A DNA stretch of 64,000 bases from Poseidonocella sedimentorum (GTDB lineage: Bacteria > Pseudomonadota > Alphaproteobacteria > Rhodobacterales > Rhodobacteraceae). Position 1 is the first letter of the stretch. Each line of letters starts with the position of its first letter. Positions 34,205-43,987 of the stretch are shown piece after piece. The position numbers were made by a program, and so were the translations under genes. The stretch spans positions 1-64,000 of the forward strand of contig NZ_FOYI01000014.1 of the NCBI RefSeq assembly GCF_900116005.1. The letters run 5' to 3'. The notes under the pieces are model-generated. The model had not been told where the DNA came from. It was given only the letters and a program-made list of their open reading frames with translations, and searched no databases.

Positions 34205-36124
34205 ATGGTCCGTTTCATCGTTACCACGGTACTGATTACCTCTATGGCGGTTTTCCTTGTGATTTCAGCGCTTTCGGACCGGCGCATGAATCAGGCGGTG
34301 ATGCATCACGCGGCGACGGTCGGGGAGTATTGGGGGCGCTACATGTCCTCGCATATTTCCGATATCGAAACGTTACTGGCCACCGGCGTACCCACCGAGG
34401 ATCAGATCAAGTCCATCGGCGACATGCGCGCGGTTGCGAATGTGTTCCGCTTCAAGCTCTTTGACGATCAGGGCCGTCTGGTGCTTATCTCCGACGACGA
34501 ATTCGTGGCCAATCCGCAGGGTGTTGCCCCGGAGGCCGATCCTGACCCGCGGATGGTGCTGGAGACGATGAAGCCGATCGTCTCGGTAAACGACGGAACG
34601 CTGAAGCCTGATCGCCCGGATATATATGCAGAGGCCTATGTCCCGATCATTGGCGCCGATGGCGCGCCGTTGGGCGTCGCCGAGGTCTACCTCGATGAAA
34701 CCGAAACACGCGCCTATTTCGTGGACAGCTTCAACGGGTTCGGCATCATCGTTGCCGGCCTGAGCGCGTTTCTTTTCCTGGCGCCGGCGCTTGGGTTCAT
34801 CGTCCAGAAGGAGCGCGCGCTGCGCACCCAAAAGCAGATCGAATACCTCGCCCGGTTCGACACCCTCACCGGGCTGATGAACCGCGCCGAATTCAAGCGC
34901 CGCTTCGACGCCGCCCTCGCCGAAGGGTCTCTTTCGGCCGTGCTCTACATCGACGCGGACCGGTTCAAATCGATCAACGACACCTATGGCCACGGGGTTG
35001 GGGATGAATTCCTCAGCCGGCTCGGGCGCATCCTGAGCGCCAACACCGCCGCGGACGACCTCGTCGCGCGCTTCGGCGGCGATGAGTTTGTGGTGGCGTT
35101 GCGCAACATCAACCCCGATATGATCCTGACCCGGATCCACAAGATCCTGACCCTCTCGGCCGAGACCTTCACCGTCCGCGAACGCGTGATTGCCTGTTCG
35201 GTCAGCATTGGCGTGTCGCTTTTCGAAGAGGGCAAGGATTTCGACGAACTCACAGCCGAGGCCGACGCCGCGCTCTATGCCGCGAAATCCGGCGGGCGCA
35301 ATCAGTATGCCTTCTATGGCGAGAAGATGGGCTCGGAGATCCGGCACCGCAACATGATCGAAGCCCGGGTCAAGGTGGCGACCGAGAACGAGGAATTCAC
35401 CATCGTCTATCAGCCCCTCGTGGATGGCCAGACGCATGAGGTTCTCGGATATGAGGCGCTGCTGCGTCTCAAGGCCGACGACGGCACGGCGATCCCGCCG
35501 ATGGAGTTCATCCCTCTCGCCGAAGAGATGGGCTATGTGGAGCGTCTCGGAAGCTGGACCATCGCCAAGGCGATCCGCGATATCTCCGAGTTCGACGGCA
35601 GCTCTTGCGTGGCGATCAACCTGTCGGTGGCGCAGTTTCGCTCCGGCACCTTGCCGGATGTGGTCCGCGAGGCGTTGGAAGCGGTCGACTTCGCGCCTGA
35701 GCGGCTGGAGGTTGAAATCACCGAGTCCCTCCTGCTGATCGACGATCCGTCGATTTCCTATCAGATCGACATGCTGCGTGAGATGGGCGTCAAGATCGCG
35801 ATGGATGATTTCGGCACGAAATACTCCAGCCTCGGGTATTTGTGGAAATACCGGTTTGACCGTCTGAAGATCGACCGGTCCTTCATCTCCGGCCTGACGG
35901 AGAACCCCGAGCGGACGCTGGAGATTGTCGAGTCTGTGATCATGTTGGGCAAGCGCCTCGGAATGCAGGTGACCGCCGAAGGTGTCGAGACGCAGGCGCA
36001 ATCGGCCATCCTGACCGAGCTTGGCTGCGATGTCTTGCAAGGCTTCCTGTTCGGTCGCCCCGAAGCGCTGGATCCCGCGGACGCGACCGAGATCGCCGTG
36101 CCGAAAGTGGTGCAACAGGCCTGA
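34205..36124 (+). CDS. Membrane-bound GGDEF-EAL cyclic-di-GMP enzyme
   Basis: The protein has 639 residues. An N-terminal membrane segment (residues 1-22) and a second at about 180-200 enclose a periplasmic sensor part. Residues about 215-375 are a GGDEF domain with an intact G-G-D-E-F, and residues about 390-625 are an EAL domain with Y-E-A-L-L-R-L and the D-D-F-G motif. Both active sites look intact, so it could make or degrade c-di-GMP. The signal sensed is unknown. It stands alone between rhaI and a LysR gene. Confidence 0.93.
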   Translation: MVRFIVTTVLITSMAVFLVISALSDRRMNQAVMHHAATVGEYWGRYMSSHISDIETLLATGVPTEDQIKSIGDMRAVANVFRFKLFDDQGRLVLISDDEFVANPQGVAPEADPDPRMVLETMKPIVSVNDGTLKPDRPDIYAEAYVPIIGADGAPLGVAEVYLDETETRAYFVDSFNGFGIIVAGLSAFLFLAPALGFIVQKERALRTQKQIEYLARFDTLTGLMNRAEFKRRFDAALAEGSLSAVLYIDADRFKSINDTYGHGVGDEFLSRLGRILSANTAADDLVARFGGDEFVVALRNINPDMILTRIHKILTLSAETFTVRERVIACSVSIGVSLFEEGKDFDELTAEADAALYAAKSGGRNQYAFYGEKMGSEIRHRNMIEARVKVATENEEFTIVYQPLVDGQTHEVLGYEALLRLKADDGTAIPPMEFIPLAEEMGYVERLGSWTIAKAIRDISEFDGSSCVAINLSVAQFRSGTLPDVVREALEAVDFAPERLEVEITESLLLIDDPSISYQIDMLREMGVKIAMDDFGTKYSSLGYLWKYRFDRLKIDRSFISGLTENPERTLEIVESVIMLGKRLGMQVTAEGVETQAQSAILTELGCDVLQGFLFGRPEALDPADATEIAVPKVVQQA

Positions 36125-36151
36125 GCAAAAAGCGCCGCAGGGCTTGTTTGA

Positions 36152-37057
36152 TCAAGCGCTCCAGTCGGGCCGATTTCCCAGATGTTCGATCAGGAAATCC
36201 ATGAACACCCGGGTCTTCGGGGTCAGCACGTTGGTGCGCGGATAGACCAGCCACAGCACGGCGTGGTCGTTCATCCGCCACCCGGGCAGCACGCGTATGA
36301 GCCGCCCGGTCGCAAGCTCAGCAGCCACGTTCCACAGCGAATTCATCGATAGCCCCGCGCCCGCGAGCGTCGCCATGCGTTGCGCGTCGCCATCGTCAAC
36401 GATCGTCTGGCACGACATGCTCGCGGGATCCAGCGGGGCCGTCTCGCCGTCTGAGTTCACCAGGTCGCGCGGCTCGAGATTGCCCCAGGCGATGAGGTCG
36501 TGGCCCGCGAGATCGGCTGGCGTTTCCGGACTGCCGCGCCGTTCGAGGTAGGCAGGCGACGCGCAGAGAACCCGCGTATCATCGGCCAGCTTGCGGCCCT
36601 TGAGGCTGCTGTCCGTCAACGGCCCACTGCGCAGGGCTAGATCGAAGCTGCCTTCGATCGCGTCGAACCGTGTGTCCGACAGGCGCAAATCGAGGGTGAG
36701 CTTGGGGTGGCGCCGGTGAAACTCCGGCAAAAGCGGCATGATATGCAGCTGCGCGAAACTGCTCGGCGCCGCGAAACGCAACGTACCTTTCGGGCCGGAA
36801 TTTGCGCCCCCGAGTGCCGCGCGTCCCGCATCGGCCTGCGCGAGTATCTCCCGCGCGTAGGGCAGGAAGTCCGCGCCATCGAGTGACAGCGACACCTTGC
36901 GCGTGGTGCGCCGCAACAGCTCCACCCCGAGTTCGCGCTCGAGACTGGCAAGACGTGCGCTCGCCACCGCCGGGGCAAGACCCAACTCGCGGCCCGCTGC
37001 CGAGATGTTCAGCCGCTCAGCGGCCCGGACGAACAGGCGCAGATTCTCAGTATCCAC
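36152..37057 (-). CDS. LysR-family transcriptional regulator
   Basis: The protein has 301 residues from GTG 37057; an upstream start would add a hydrophobic, unrelated tail. The winged helix is V-R-A-A-E-R-L-N-I-S-A-A-G-R-E-L-G-L-A. The substrate-binding domain extends to the end (L-I-E-H-L). It is divergent from the luciferase-like monooxygenase at 37185, which it may control together with the SDR behind it. The inducer is unknown. Confidence 0.9.
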   Translation of the reverse strand: MDTENLRLFVRAAERLNISAAGRELGLAPAVASARLASLERELGVELLRRTTRKVSLSLDGADFLPYAREILAQADAGRAALGGANSGPKGTLRFAAPSSFAQLHIMPLLPEFHRRHPKLTLDLRLSDTRFDAIEGSFDLALRSGPLTDSSLKGRKLADDTRVLCASPAYLERRGSPETPADLAGHDLIAWGNLEPRDLVNSDGETAPLDPASMSCQTIVDDGDAQRMATLAGAGLSMNSLWNVAAELATGRLIRVLPGWRMNDHAVLWLVYPRTNVLTPKTRVFMDFLIEHLGNRPDWSA

Positions 37058-37184
37058 CGCGATTATATCCCAAATCCGAAAGAACAAATCCGATATGCCC
37101 GGTTTTATCGCGTATTCGCAAGGGATAGCTATGCTCCATCGGATCGCAACCCGGCCTTTGTCGAGCCAGCCGAGGAGATAGACC

Positions 37185-38153
37185 TTGAAGGATACCGCGC
37201 CCACCACCGCCTTCGCGCCCCTCAACCGGGGCTACAACGCGACCTTCCGGCCGGGGCGGCTCAGCATCGGATTGGTCGCGCCGCTGGAGGCCCATGGCGG
37301 CACCCCCGTGCCGAGCCTTGAGCGCCATATCGAGCGGGCGCAACTGGCCGACGCTCTGGGCTTTTCCGCGCTTTGGCTGCGCGATGTGCCGTTCAACGTG
37401 CCCTCCTTCGGCGACGCGGGACAGGTCTTCGATCCCTTCGTCTACCTCGGCGCGCTGGCGGCCTCGACGCGCGACATCGCCTTGGGCGTCGCGAGCATCG
37501 TGCTGCCCTTGCGGCATCCGGCGCATGTGGCCAAGGCAGCGGCCTCGGCCGATGCGCTTTCGGGCGGGCGGCTGCTGCTCGGCGTGGCCTCGGGCGACCG
37601 GCCGGACGAATACCCGGCATTGGGCATGGACTATGAGGGCCGCGGCGAGAGGTTCCGCGACAGCGTCGAGTACATCCGCGCGATGGCCGAGACCTACCCC
37701 CGCGTCGAGACGGCACAAGGTTTGCTGTCCGGCGGGATCGACATGCTGCCCAAACCCGCCGCCGGGCAGTTGCCCCTCCTGATCACCGGCGGCAGCCAGC
37801 AAGCCCCCGACTGGGTCGCGCGCCATGGCGACGGCTGGATGACCTACCCGCGCGACGCCGCTGCCCAGGGCCGGGTGGTGGACGCCTATCGCCAGCGCAT
37901 CGCGGAGGCCGGGCTGCCCGACAAGCCGGTGATGCAATCGCTCTATGTGGACCTCGTGGCGCAGGCGGATGCCCCGCCCCGCCCGATCCACCTCGGCTTT
38001 CGCGCGGGCACCGATCACCTGCGCCGCTACCTCGAGGAAATCCGCGCGCTCGGCATCAACCATGTCGCGCTCAACCTGCGGTTCAACGGGGCCGACATCG
38101 AAGACACCATGACACGGCTGGCGGATGAGATCCTGCCGGATTTTCATCTCTGA
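37185..38153 (+). CDS. Luciferase-like monooxygenase (LLM class)
   Basis: The protein has 322 residues starting at TTG 37185 with gaggaga upstream. The TIM-barrel LLM fold is marked by [10 protein letters not shown] and [13 protein letters not shown]. Members use reduced FMN to oxidise varied small substrates. It is followed after 10 bases by an SDR gene, and the LysR gene on the other side is divergent. The substrate cannot be named. Confidence 0.88.
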   Translation: MKDTAPTTAFAPLNRGYNATFRPGRLSIGLVAPLEAHGGTPVPSLERHIERAQLADALGFSALWLRDVPFNVPSFGDAGQVFDPFVYLGALAASTRDIALGVASIVLPLRHPAHVAKAAASADALSGGRLLLGVASGDRPDEYPALGMDYEGRGERFRDSVEYIRAMAETYPRVETAQGLLSGGIDMLPKPAAGQLPLLITGGSQQAPDWVARHGDGWMTYPRDAAAQGRVVDAYRQRIAEAGLPDKPVMQSLYVDLVAQADAPPRPIHLGFRAGTDHLRRYLEEIRALGINHVALNLRFNGADIEDTMTRLADEILPDFHL

Positions 38154-38163
38154 GGAGACCCAA

Positions 38164-38970
38164 ATGTCAAAGACGATCCTGATCACCGGCGCCACCGACG
38201 GCATCGGCCTGCTGACGGCAAAGACGCTCGCCGCGGATGGGCACAACGTGCTTCTGCATGGCCGCAGTGCGGAAAAGCTGGCGGCGGCGGCCAAAGCGGT
38301 GGGCGGCGCCCCGGAGACCTTTCGGGCCGACCTGTCGGACCTCGGCGCGGTGGCCGCCCTTGCGGATGAGATCCGGGCGCGACACGAGCGGATCGATGTG
38401 CTGATCAACAACGCCGGCGTGCTGAAAGCGCCGAAGACGCGCACGGAAGCCGGGCTCGATCTGCGCTTCGTGGTCAATTCGCTGGCGCCCTGGGTGCTCA
38501 CGCAGCGGCTCTTGCCGATCTTGCCGAAGGAGGGCCGCGTGGTGAACCTGTCTTCGGCGGCTCAGGCGCCGGTGGAGGTGGCCGCGCTGCGCGGCGCGCG
38601 CAAGCTCGATGACATGGGCGCTTATGCGCAAAGCAAACTGGCGATCACTATCTGGACGCTGGAACTGGCCCGCTCCCGCCCCGAAGGGCCGGTGTTCGTC
38701 GCGGTGAATCCGGGCTCGCTGCTGGCCTCTAAGATGGTCAAGGAGGGCTTTGGGGTCGCGGGCAACGATCTCGAAATCGGCGCGGATATCCTCCGCCGGG
38801 CCGCCCTGTCGGATGAATTCGCCTCCGCCTCCGGCCGGTATTTTGACAACGATAGCGGCCGTTTCGCGCGCCCCCACAGCGCCGCGGGCGATCCCGACCA
38901 TGCCGCCGAGGTGATGGACGCGATCCGCGATCTGACCGGTTTGGGAGACAAACCTGAAGATATGCTTTGA
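38164..38970 (+). CDS. Short-chain dehydrogenase/reductase
   Basis: The protein has 268 residues from ATG 38164. It has the NAD(P) motif T-G-A-T-D-G-I-G and the catalytic Y-A-Q-S-K. The catalytic Ser lies in N-L-S-S-A-A. It is co-transcribed with the luciferase-like gene. The classical SDR core is complete; the substrate is unknown. Confidence 0.9.
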   Translation: MSKTILITGATDGIGLLTAKTLAADGHNVLLHGRSAEKLAAAAKAVGGAPETFRADLSDLGAVAALADEIRARHERIDVLINNAGVLKAPKTRTEAGLDLRFVVNSLAPWVLTQRLLPILPKEGRVVNLSSAAQAPVEVAALRGARKLDDMGAYAQSKLAITIWTLELARSRPEGPVFVAVNPGSLLASKMVKEGFGVAGNDLEIGADILRRAALSDEFASASGRYFDNDSGRFARPHSAAGDPDHAAEVMDAIRDLTGLGDKPEDML

Positions 38971-39012
38971 AATGCGCCGCCCCGTCGCCGTAACATCCGC
39001 GGCGGAGGAGAC

Positions 39013-40845
39013 ATGACGAGAGGCACCCCAGACGCACCCACCCGCGAGGCAATCGCCGCCTCCTGGGAGCGTTGCGAGCGGCAACACAAGCTCGCGCGCG
39101 ATGCCGCGCATCCGATCCTGCGGCTGCAAACCTCCGAGATCGCGCCGAGGCTGGCGCATATCACCGAGCGCACTGGCGGCAGGCAAGGGTTCTTCCGCCA
39201 GCTTGCGGCAGTGACGGGCGATGGCAAGCGGTGCCTCGTCGTGACCGATGCCGAGGGCGTGCTGGTGCGGCTCGAATCCGCCGATCCGGACCGGACCGCC
39301 GAGGAGTGGAACGGCATCGCGCTCGGCTCTTGCTGGGATGAGCGGATCGCCGGGACGAACGGTGTCTCGATGGCGCTGCGCACGGGGCGGGCCATCACCA
39401 TCCGCGGGGCCGATCACTTCTATGCCCGGCTCAAACCCTTTGCCTGCACGGGTGCGCCGATCCTTGATGCCGACGGGGCGCTCGTCGGGTCGGTCAACCT
39501 CGTGACCTACGATCTGGGTGCCGCGGCCGAGCACCATTTCGCCCGCCAGTTTCTCGAAACCGCCGCCGACCGGATCCAGCGCCGTCTGTTCGAGCAGCAT
39601 TTCGCCCAGAGCATGTTGATATCGGTTTCGGCCGGGGCAGAGGGGCAACCGCTTTCGGGGACCGGGCTGATCGCGGTTGACGAGGCCGGGATCATCCTCG
39701 GGGCCACTGCGGCGGTTGCGCGGATCGCCGGAGATCGCGCGCGCGGGCCCTTGACGGGACAGGCGTTCCAGGCCGTGTTCGACCTTGAAAGTGATGCGCT
39801 GGCGAAGGTTCCCGAGCGGGTGCTGTCGATGCCGATGGCCCGGGGCGCGATGATGACGTTCTCGGCCGTGCTGCCCCAACGGGACGGCGCGGTGTCGCGC
39901 GGCCCTCGCCCCGCAGCCGCGCCACGGCGGCGCAGGTTGCCGCCCTCGCTGCGCGATCTGGCGGTGGGGTGCAAGCTCATGGCGGCGCGCTGCGCGGAGG
40001 CCGAGATGCTGTTTCGCGCCGGCGTGCCGTTTCTCATCGATGGCGAGACCGGCACCGGAAAGTCGGCGCTGATCGCCGCGCTGGCGGGGGCCGCGCCGGT
40101 GCTCAAACTCGATTGCGCGACGATGGGCGACACCTCGGCGGACACCGACATCTTGCGCGCCGTCCTGTCGCAGGCGCGGGTTTTGGCGCTGCTGCCCCGA
40201 TCAGCGCAGGAGCGGGTCAGCGTGCTGCTCGACAACATCGCCGAGATGCCGCGAGAGGCGCAGGCGGAGTTGCGCAGGCAACTCGATGAGCTGGAGGCTG
40301 AGAGGGGCGGCGCCGAGGGGGCGCCGCTTCGGGTCGTGGGCCTGAGCCGCCGACCATTGGCGGACGCCGTGGCAGAGGGGCTGTTTCGCGACGATCTGTA
40401 TTACCTGCTGGCCGGAGCGCAGGTCTCGCTGCCGCCGCTCAGGGCGCGCAGGCAGCCCGAAGTTCTGGCTCAGGTTCTCGCCACGAAGCTCGCCGGACGA
40501 CGGATCGATCTCAGCGACGAGGCCGCGGCGCTCATCCGCGCGCACCTGTTCCCGGGCAATCTGCGCGAGCTGCGCGCCGCCCTTGCGCGTGCGCTCCTGA
40601 GCGCATCGGGCGATCGCCTGACACCGGTGGATTTCGGCCCCACGTCCATCGTGGCGGGTGGCGCGGTGGCCGCCGCCGCGGCCACCGATCCGGCGCCGAT
40701 GCTGTCCTATGACGAGCCAACGCGCATTCGCGACGCCTTGACGTCGAGCGGCTGGAACGTCAGCGAGGCCGCCCGGCGCCTCGGGATGAGCCGCGCCACC
40801 ATCAACCGCAAGATCAAGCGGCACGGGCTCTCGCGGCCGTCCTGA
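39013..40845 (+). CDS. acoR: AcoR-type regulator lacking the GAFTGA loop
   Basis: The protein has 610 residues. A GAF-like sensor domain is at about 55-185, an AAA+ ATPase domain at about 320-540 and a Fis-type HTH at about 565-605 (V-S-E-A-A-R-R-L-G-M-S-R-A-T-I-N-R-K). Walker A G-E-T-G-T-G-K-S-A and Walker B V-L-L-D-N-I are present. The E-S-E-L-F-G...G-A-F-T-G-A loop that contacts sigma54 is missing altogether, and the segment between the Walker motifs is short. It lies next to the acetoin-dehydrogenase-like operon on the other strand. It probably activates or represses with the sigma70 polymerase, as known for Rhodobacter capsulatus NtrC. Confidence 0.87.
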   Translation: MTRGTPDAPTREAIAASWERCERQHKLARDAAHPILRLQTSEIAPRLAHITERTGGRQGFFRQLAAVTGDGKRCLVVTDAEGVLVRLESADPDRTAEEWNGIALGSCWDERIAGTNGVSMALRTGRAITIRGADHFYARLKPFACTGAPILDADGALVGSVNLVTYDLGAAAEHHFARQFLETAADRIQRRLFEQHFAQSMLISVSAGAEGQPLSGTGLIAVDEAGIILGATAAVARIAGDRARGPLTGQAFQAVFDLESDALAKVPERVLSMPMARGAMMTFSAVLPQRDGAVSRGPRPAAAPRRRRLPPSLRDLAVGCKLMAARCAEAEMLFRAGVPFLIDGETGTGKSALIAALAGAAPVLKLDCATMGDTSADTDILRAVLSQARVLALLPRSAQERVSVLLDNIAEMPREAQAELRRQLDELEAERGGAEGAPLRVVGLSRRPLADAVAEGLFRDDLYYLLAGAQVSLPPLRARRQPEVLAQVLATKLAGRRIDLSDEAAALIRAHLFPGNLRELRAALARALLSASGDRLTPVDFGPTSIVAGGAVAAAAATDPAPMLSYDEPTRIRDALTSSGWNVSEAARRLGMSRATINRKIKRHGLSRPS

Positions 40846-40853
40846 GCGGTGGC

Positions 40854-41213
40854 TCAGAACCGATGAAAGCCGCCCTTTTGGGTGATATAGGTCGGCGCCA
40901 AGCCCTCAAGAACGCCCTGGATATAGGCGGTCGCGTTGTTTGAAACGGTGGCCTCGCAGCTCTCCGCGAGTTCGAAGAACCTGCCGGCATAGTTTTCGGC
41001 AAAGCCTTTGACATGCGCGTCCCCCTGCTCCGCATCGGCGTAGCGTTCGAGGATGTGCCAGGTGCCGTCCGCGGCCTGATACCATTCGTAAAGCAGCGTT
41101 CCGGGCTCGGCCAAACTGCGCTCGACCAGCTCGTCCATGAGCGCCGTGAAGCGCTCCACATTGGCGGACGGAACGCCGACCTTCAGATGGACGTGGATGG
41201 TGTCATTGGTCAT
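40854..41213 (-). CDS. Antibiotic biosynthesis monooxygenase-type (ABM) protein
   Basis: The protein has 119 residues with the small dimeric alpha/beta barrel pattern of the ABM domain (F-T-A-L-M-D-E-L-V-E-R-S, then Y-E-W-Y-Q-A-A-D-G-T-W-H). It ends just before the AcoR-type gene, on the opposite strand. It is the last gene of the aco-like operon after a 50-base gap. It may process a quinone- or aldehyde-type substrate; the role is unknown. Confidence 0.75.
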   Translation of the reverse strand: MTNDTIHVHLKVGVPSANVERFTALMDELVERSLAEPGTLLYEWYQAADGTWHILERYADAEQGDAHVKGFAENYAGRFFELAESCEATVSNNATAYIQGVLEGLAPTYITQKGGFHRF

Positions 41214-41263
41214 GGATCGTCTCCCTTGGGGGTGGTGCCGCTCTCCTCCGAGCGGCGGTGATT

Positions 41264-41962
41264 TCAGGCGGCAATGATTGCCGGGCTGGGGCCGAGCGCG
41301 TCTGCGGCGCGGGCGGAAAGACTGTCGGCGAGCTGCGTCGGTTCGGGCGCGTCAGGTCCCAGGACATGCGCGAGCGTCGTGTGGGCATCGGCGCTGACCG
41401 GGGGCAGGCCGAGATCCGCATGCGCTCCGTTGACCGCCAGTGCGGCGGGCCCGAGGTCGCAATCCGTGAGCAAAAGCGCGTGGACGAGCACGCGGCGCCG
41501 GCCGCCGCCGGTCGGGCGGATGCGCTGCGCTGTGCCGACCAGTTTGCGGCCCCGGGCCGAGAGGTTCCACGCCCCGTCACAAAAGCTCCTCGGCGTTGCG
41601 CCGGTGGTGAGGCAGAGGCCGAACGGGCCGAGCGCGTTGCGGATGACATCGGTGATCAGCCGGTAGCCCGCCTCGATGCTGAACCCGGGGCCGGCGGCAA
41701 AGGCGAGCGCGAGGTTCAGAACGCCCGGCCCCTGCGGCACCGCGCCCCCGCCCGTGGGCCGCAGGTGGAGCGGCCAGCCGCGAGAGCCCGCGTTGCGCGC
41801 GGCGGCATCGAATCCGGGTTTGCGGCGAAAGGCGGCCGGGCAGACCAGCGCCGGGGCCTCCGCCATCCAGAGGCGCACCTGGGGGCCGGTGCCGCCGAAG
41901 GCCTGCGCCTCCAGCGCGAGCCCCGCGGGAACATCCCGCACCATGGTGAGCGCGGCGCTCAC
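41264..41962 (-). CDS. Lipoate-protein ligase-like protein
   Basis: The protein has 232 residues. The GTG start at 41962 overlaps the stop of the E2 gene (GTGA). The lipoyl/biotin-ligase fold is shown by L-R-P-T-G-G-G-A-V and D-G-A-W-N-L-S-A-R-G-R-K-L-V-G-T-A-Q-R (the R-x-x-G-G-G and K-x-x-G-x-A motifs). A very long frame continuing upstream is not coding, because it runs over the E2 gene. Being in the same operon as the lipoyl domain, it probably attaches lipoate to that domain. Confidence 0.8.
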   Translation of the reverse strand: MSAALTMVRDVPAGLALEAQAFGGTGPQVRLWMAEAPALVCPAAFRRKPGFDAAARNAGSRGWPLHLRPTGGGAVPQGPGVLNLALAFAAGPGFSIEAGYRLITDVIRNALGPFGLCLTTGATPRSFCDGAWNLSARGRKLVGTAQRIRPTGGGRRRVLVHALLLTDCDLGPAALAVNGAHADLGLPPVSADAHTTLAHVLGPDAPEPTQLADSLSARAADALGPSPAIIAA

Positions 41963-42639
41963 GCCCGCATCCCCTCGATCTCGGTGCAAATCGCGGTCAG
42001 CAGATCGCCCGCCGGAGCCCCGTCGAGTGCGCGATGATCGAAGGTCAGCGACAGCCCGACATGGGGCCGCAGCGCGATACCGCCGTCCGGCGCGCGCACC
42101 GCCCGGTCGGTCATCCGGCCGATGCCGAGGATACAGATCTGCGGCGTGTTGATGATCGGGGTGAACTGCTCCACCCGCGTCAGCCCGAGGTTGGAGATGG
42201 TGAATGTGCCGCCGGTCATCTCGGTCACGCTGAGCGTGTTGGTGCGGGCCCGCGCGGCAAGGTCCTGCCGGGCGGCGCGCAGCTCGGCCACGCTCATGGC
42301 CTCCGCGCCGAAGATCGCCGGGGCGACCAGAAGGTTCCCGGGCAGGGCGATCGCGATCGACAGATCGACCGCCTCTGAGAGCCTGACCTCGCGCCCCTCG
42401 ACCCGGCCATTGGCATCGGGCACCGTCTTCAGCGCCCGCACCGCGGCCAGCATCAGCAGATCCTCGATGGAGACCTTTTCGCCGCCCTCCGCCAGCCGCG
42501 CCTTCTCCGCCATCAGCGCAGTGGCGTCGGCGCCGGCGTGGTGGGTGAGTTGCGCGGCCGTCTGCAGGCTCTCGACCATGCGATCGGCGATCATGCCGCG
42601 CACGCCCTTGAGCGGGATGACCCTCGCCGCGCTGCTCAT
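41959..42639 (-). CDS. acoC: E2 acyltransferase, catalytic domain only
   Basis: The protein has 226 residues, about half the length of a normal E2. It contains only the catalytic domain: I-S-N-L-G-L-T-R-V-E-Q-F-T-P-I-I-N-T-P-Q and F-D-H-R-A-L-D-G with the active-site His and Asp. The lipoyl domain and the E1/E3-binding domain are missing. The lipoyl domain is a separate gene, whose stop overlaps the E2 start (ATGA at 42636-42639). It would move acyl groups from the lipoyl arm to CoA. Confidence 0.85.
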   Translation of the reverse strand: MSSAARVIPLKGVRGMIADRMVESLQTAAQLTHHAGADATALMAEKARLAEGGEKVSIEDLLMLAAVRALKTVPDANGRVEGREVRLSEAVDLSIAIALPGNLLVAPAIFGAEAMSVAELRAARQDLAARARTNTLSVTEMTGGTFTISNLGLTRVEQFTPIINTPQICILGIGRMTDRAVRAPDGGIALRPHVGLSLTFDHRALDGAPAGDLLTAICTEIEGMRA

Positions 42640-42869
42640 TCGATGCGCCCGATGACCGCGCCCTTGGCGACGACGGCATCGGCCTCCTGCGTGATCCTGA
42701 CGGTACCGGAGGCCGGCGCGTGGACCTCGTATTGCACCTTGGCGGTCATGATCTCCGCCACCAGGGCGCCGCTTTCGACCGTGGCGCCATCATCGACGAG
42801 CCAGCCGGTGATGACGCATTCCTCGTCCTCTTCCCAAAGATCGGTGGGGATGGTGATGTCCGTTGACAT
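42636..42869 (-). CDS. Stand-alone lipoyl domain protein
   Basis: The protein has 77 residues and is only a lipoyl domain: a beta-barrel with the lipoylated Lys in I-M-T-A-K-V-Q-Y-E-V and the end A-V-I-G-R-I-E. The usual D-K-A around the Lys is changed to A-K-V. It provides the swinging arm for the truncated E2 in the next gene. A similar free-standing lipoyl protein, with its own ligase in the operon, is not the classic AcoC arrangement. Confidence 0.85.
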   Translation of the reverse strand: MSTDITIPTDLWEEDEECVITGWLVDDGATVESGALVAEIMTAKVQYEVHAPASGTVRITQEADAVVAKGAVIGRIE

Positions 42870-42944
42870 GTAGACTGTCCTTCTCTGTGCGGGGGCAGGG
42901 CTCTCCCATGCCCCCGGCGAATATCGGCAAGTGGCAATTCGGGC

Positions 42945-43973
42945 TCAGGCGGGCTGCATCGCGCCCATCTCGTCCCAGGCGGCGACGATCTTGTCCGGAT
43001 TCGGCAGGCAGTATTGCTCCATCACGCGGGCATAGGGGATCGGCACATCGGGGAAGGCAACGCGCTTGGGCGCGGCCTTGAGGACCGAGATGTCGTGTTC
43101 GGTCACGCAGGCGATGATCTCACCCGAGACGCCGTAGCTTTGGTAATCCTCATCCACCACGATCAGCCGGCCGGTCTTGGCCACGCTCGCCCGGATCGTC
43201 TCGCGGTCGAGCGGCACGAGGCTGACCAGGTCCACGACCTCGGCGCTCACGCCCTTGCCCTCAAGCGTCTTTGCGGCCTTCAGCGCGTTGTGAACGCCGA
43301 GGCCGAGGCTGACGATCGTGACGTCGCGCCCCTCGCGGACCACCTTGGCCTTGCCGATCTCGACGGTGTAGCTCTCCTCGGGCACATGCACCGTGGCGCC
43401 GGGCTCGGTGCCGAGCCAGCCCATCCCCTGCAAGCCCTTGTGATACATGTAGACCACGGGGCTGTCATCGCGCAGGGCCGCTGTCATCAGCCCCTTGGCG
43501 TCATAGGCGTTGGACGGCGCGACCACCTTCATCCCCGGCAAGTGCGCGAAGGTGCCGTAGAGGCATTGCGAATGCTGCCCGCCATCGGAATAGCCGCCCC
43601 CCGTGGAGGTCATCAGCACCATCGGCACCTTGAGATTGCCGCCGGAGAAATAGATGTTCTTGGCCATCAGATTGTAGATCGCATCGAAGCAGACGCCGAA
43701 GAAATCGACGAACATCAGCTCCACCACGGGGCGCATGCCGTCCTGCGCCGCGCCCACGGCCGCGCCGATGAAGGCGGTCTCGGAGATCGGCGTGTCGCGG
43801 ATCCGCTCGGGGCCGAATTCATCGAGAAGCCCGCGGGTGTTGCCATAGACGCCGCCGAGGGCCGCGATATCCTCGCCCATGACGAAGACGCCGGGATCGA
43901 GGCGCATCTCCTGGGCCGTGGCCTCGGCCATGGCGCGGGCGATGGTCAGTTTTCTCTCGTTCGGTTTGGTCAT
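42945..43973 (-). CDS. acoB: 2-oxo acid/acetoin dehydrogenase E1 beta subunit
   Basis: The protein has 342 residues of the transketolase-type E1 beta family (F-V-M-G-E-D-I-A-A-L-G-G-V-Y-G and I-G-A-A-V-G-A-A-Q-D-G). It forms the thiamine-diphosphate enzyme with the alpha subunit, whose stop lies 14 bases upstream. Next to an AcoR-type regulator, acetoin is the most probable substrate, but pyruvate or branched substrates cannot be excluded. Confidence 0.88.
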   Translation of the reverse strand: MTKPNERKLTIARAMAEATAQEMRLDPGVFVMGEDIAALGGVYGNTRGLLDEFGPERIRDTPISETAFIGAAVGAAQDGMRPVVELMFVDFFGVCFDAIYNLMAKNIYFSGGNLKVPMVLMTSTGGGYSDGGQHSQCLYGTFAHLPGMKVVAPSNAYDAKGLMTAALRDDSPVVYMYHKGLQGMGWLGTEPGATVHVPEESYTVEIGKAKVVREGRDVTIVSLGLGVHNALKAAKTLEGKGVSAEVVDLVSLVPLDRETIRASVAKTGRLIVVDEDYQSYGVSGEIIACVTEHDISVLKAAPKRVAFPDVPIPYARVMEQYCLPNPDKIVAAWDEMGAMQPA

Positions 43974-43987
43974 GTCCTGTCCTCCCT

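Noticed and set aside
41963-42679. N-terminal extension of the lipoate-ligase-like gene
   Set aside because: The frame stays open upstream but overlaps the E2 gene entirely; the extension has no domain and an overlapping GTGA start exists at 41962.
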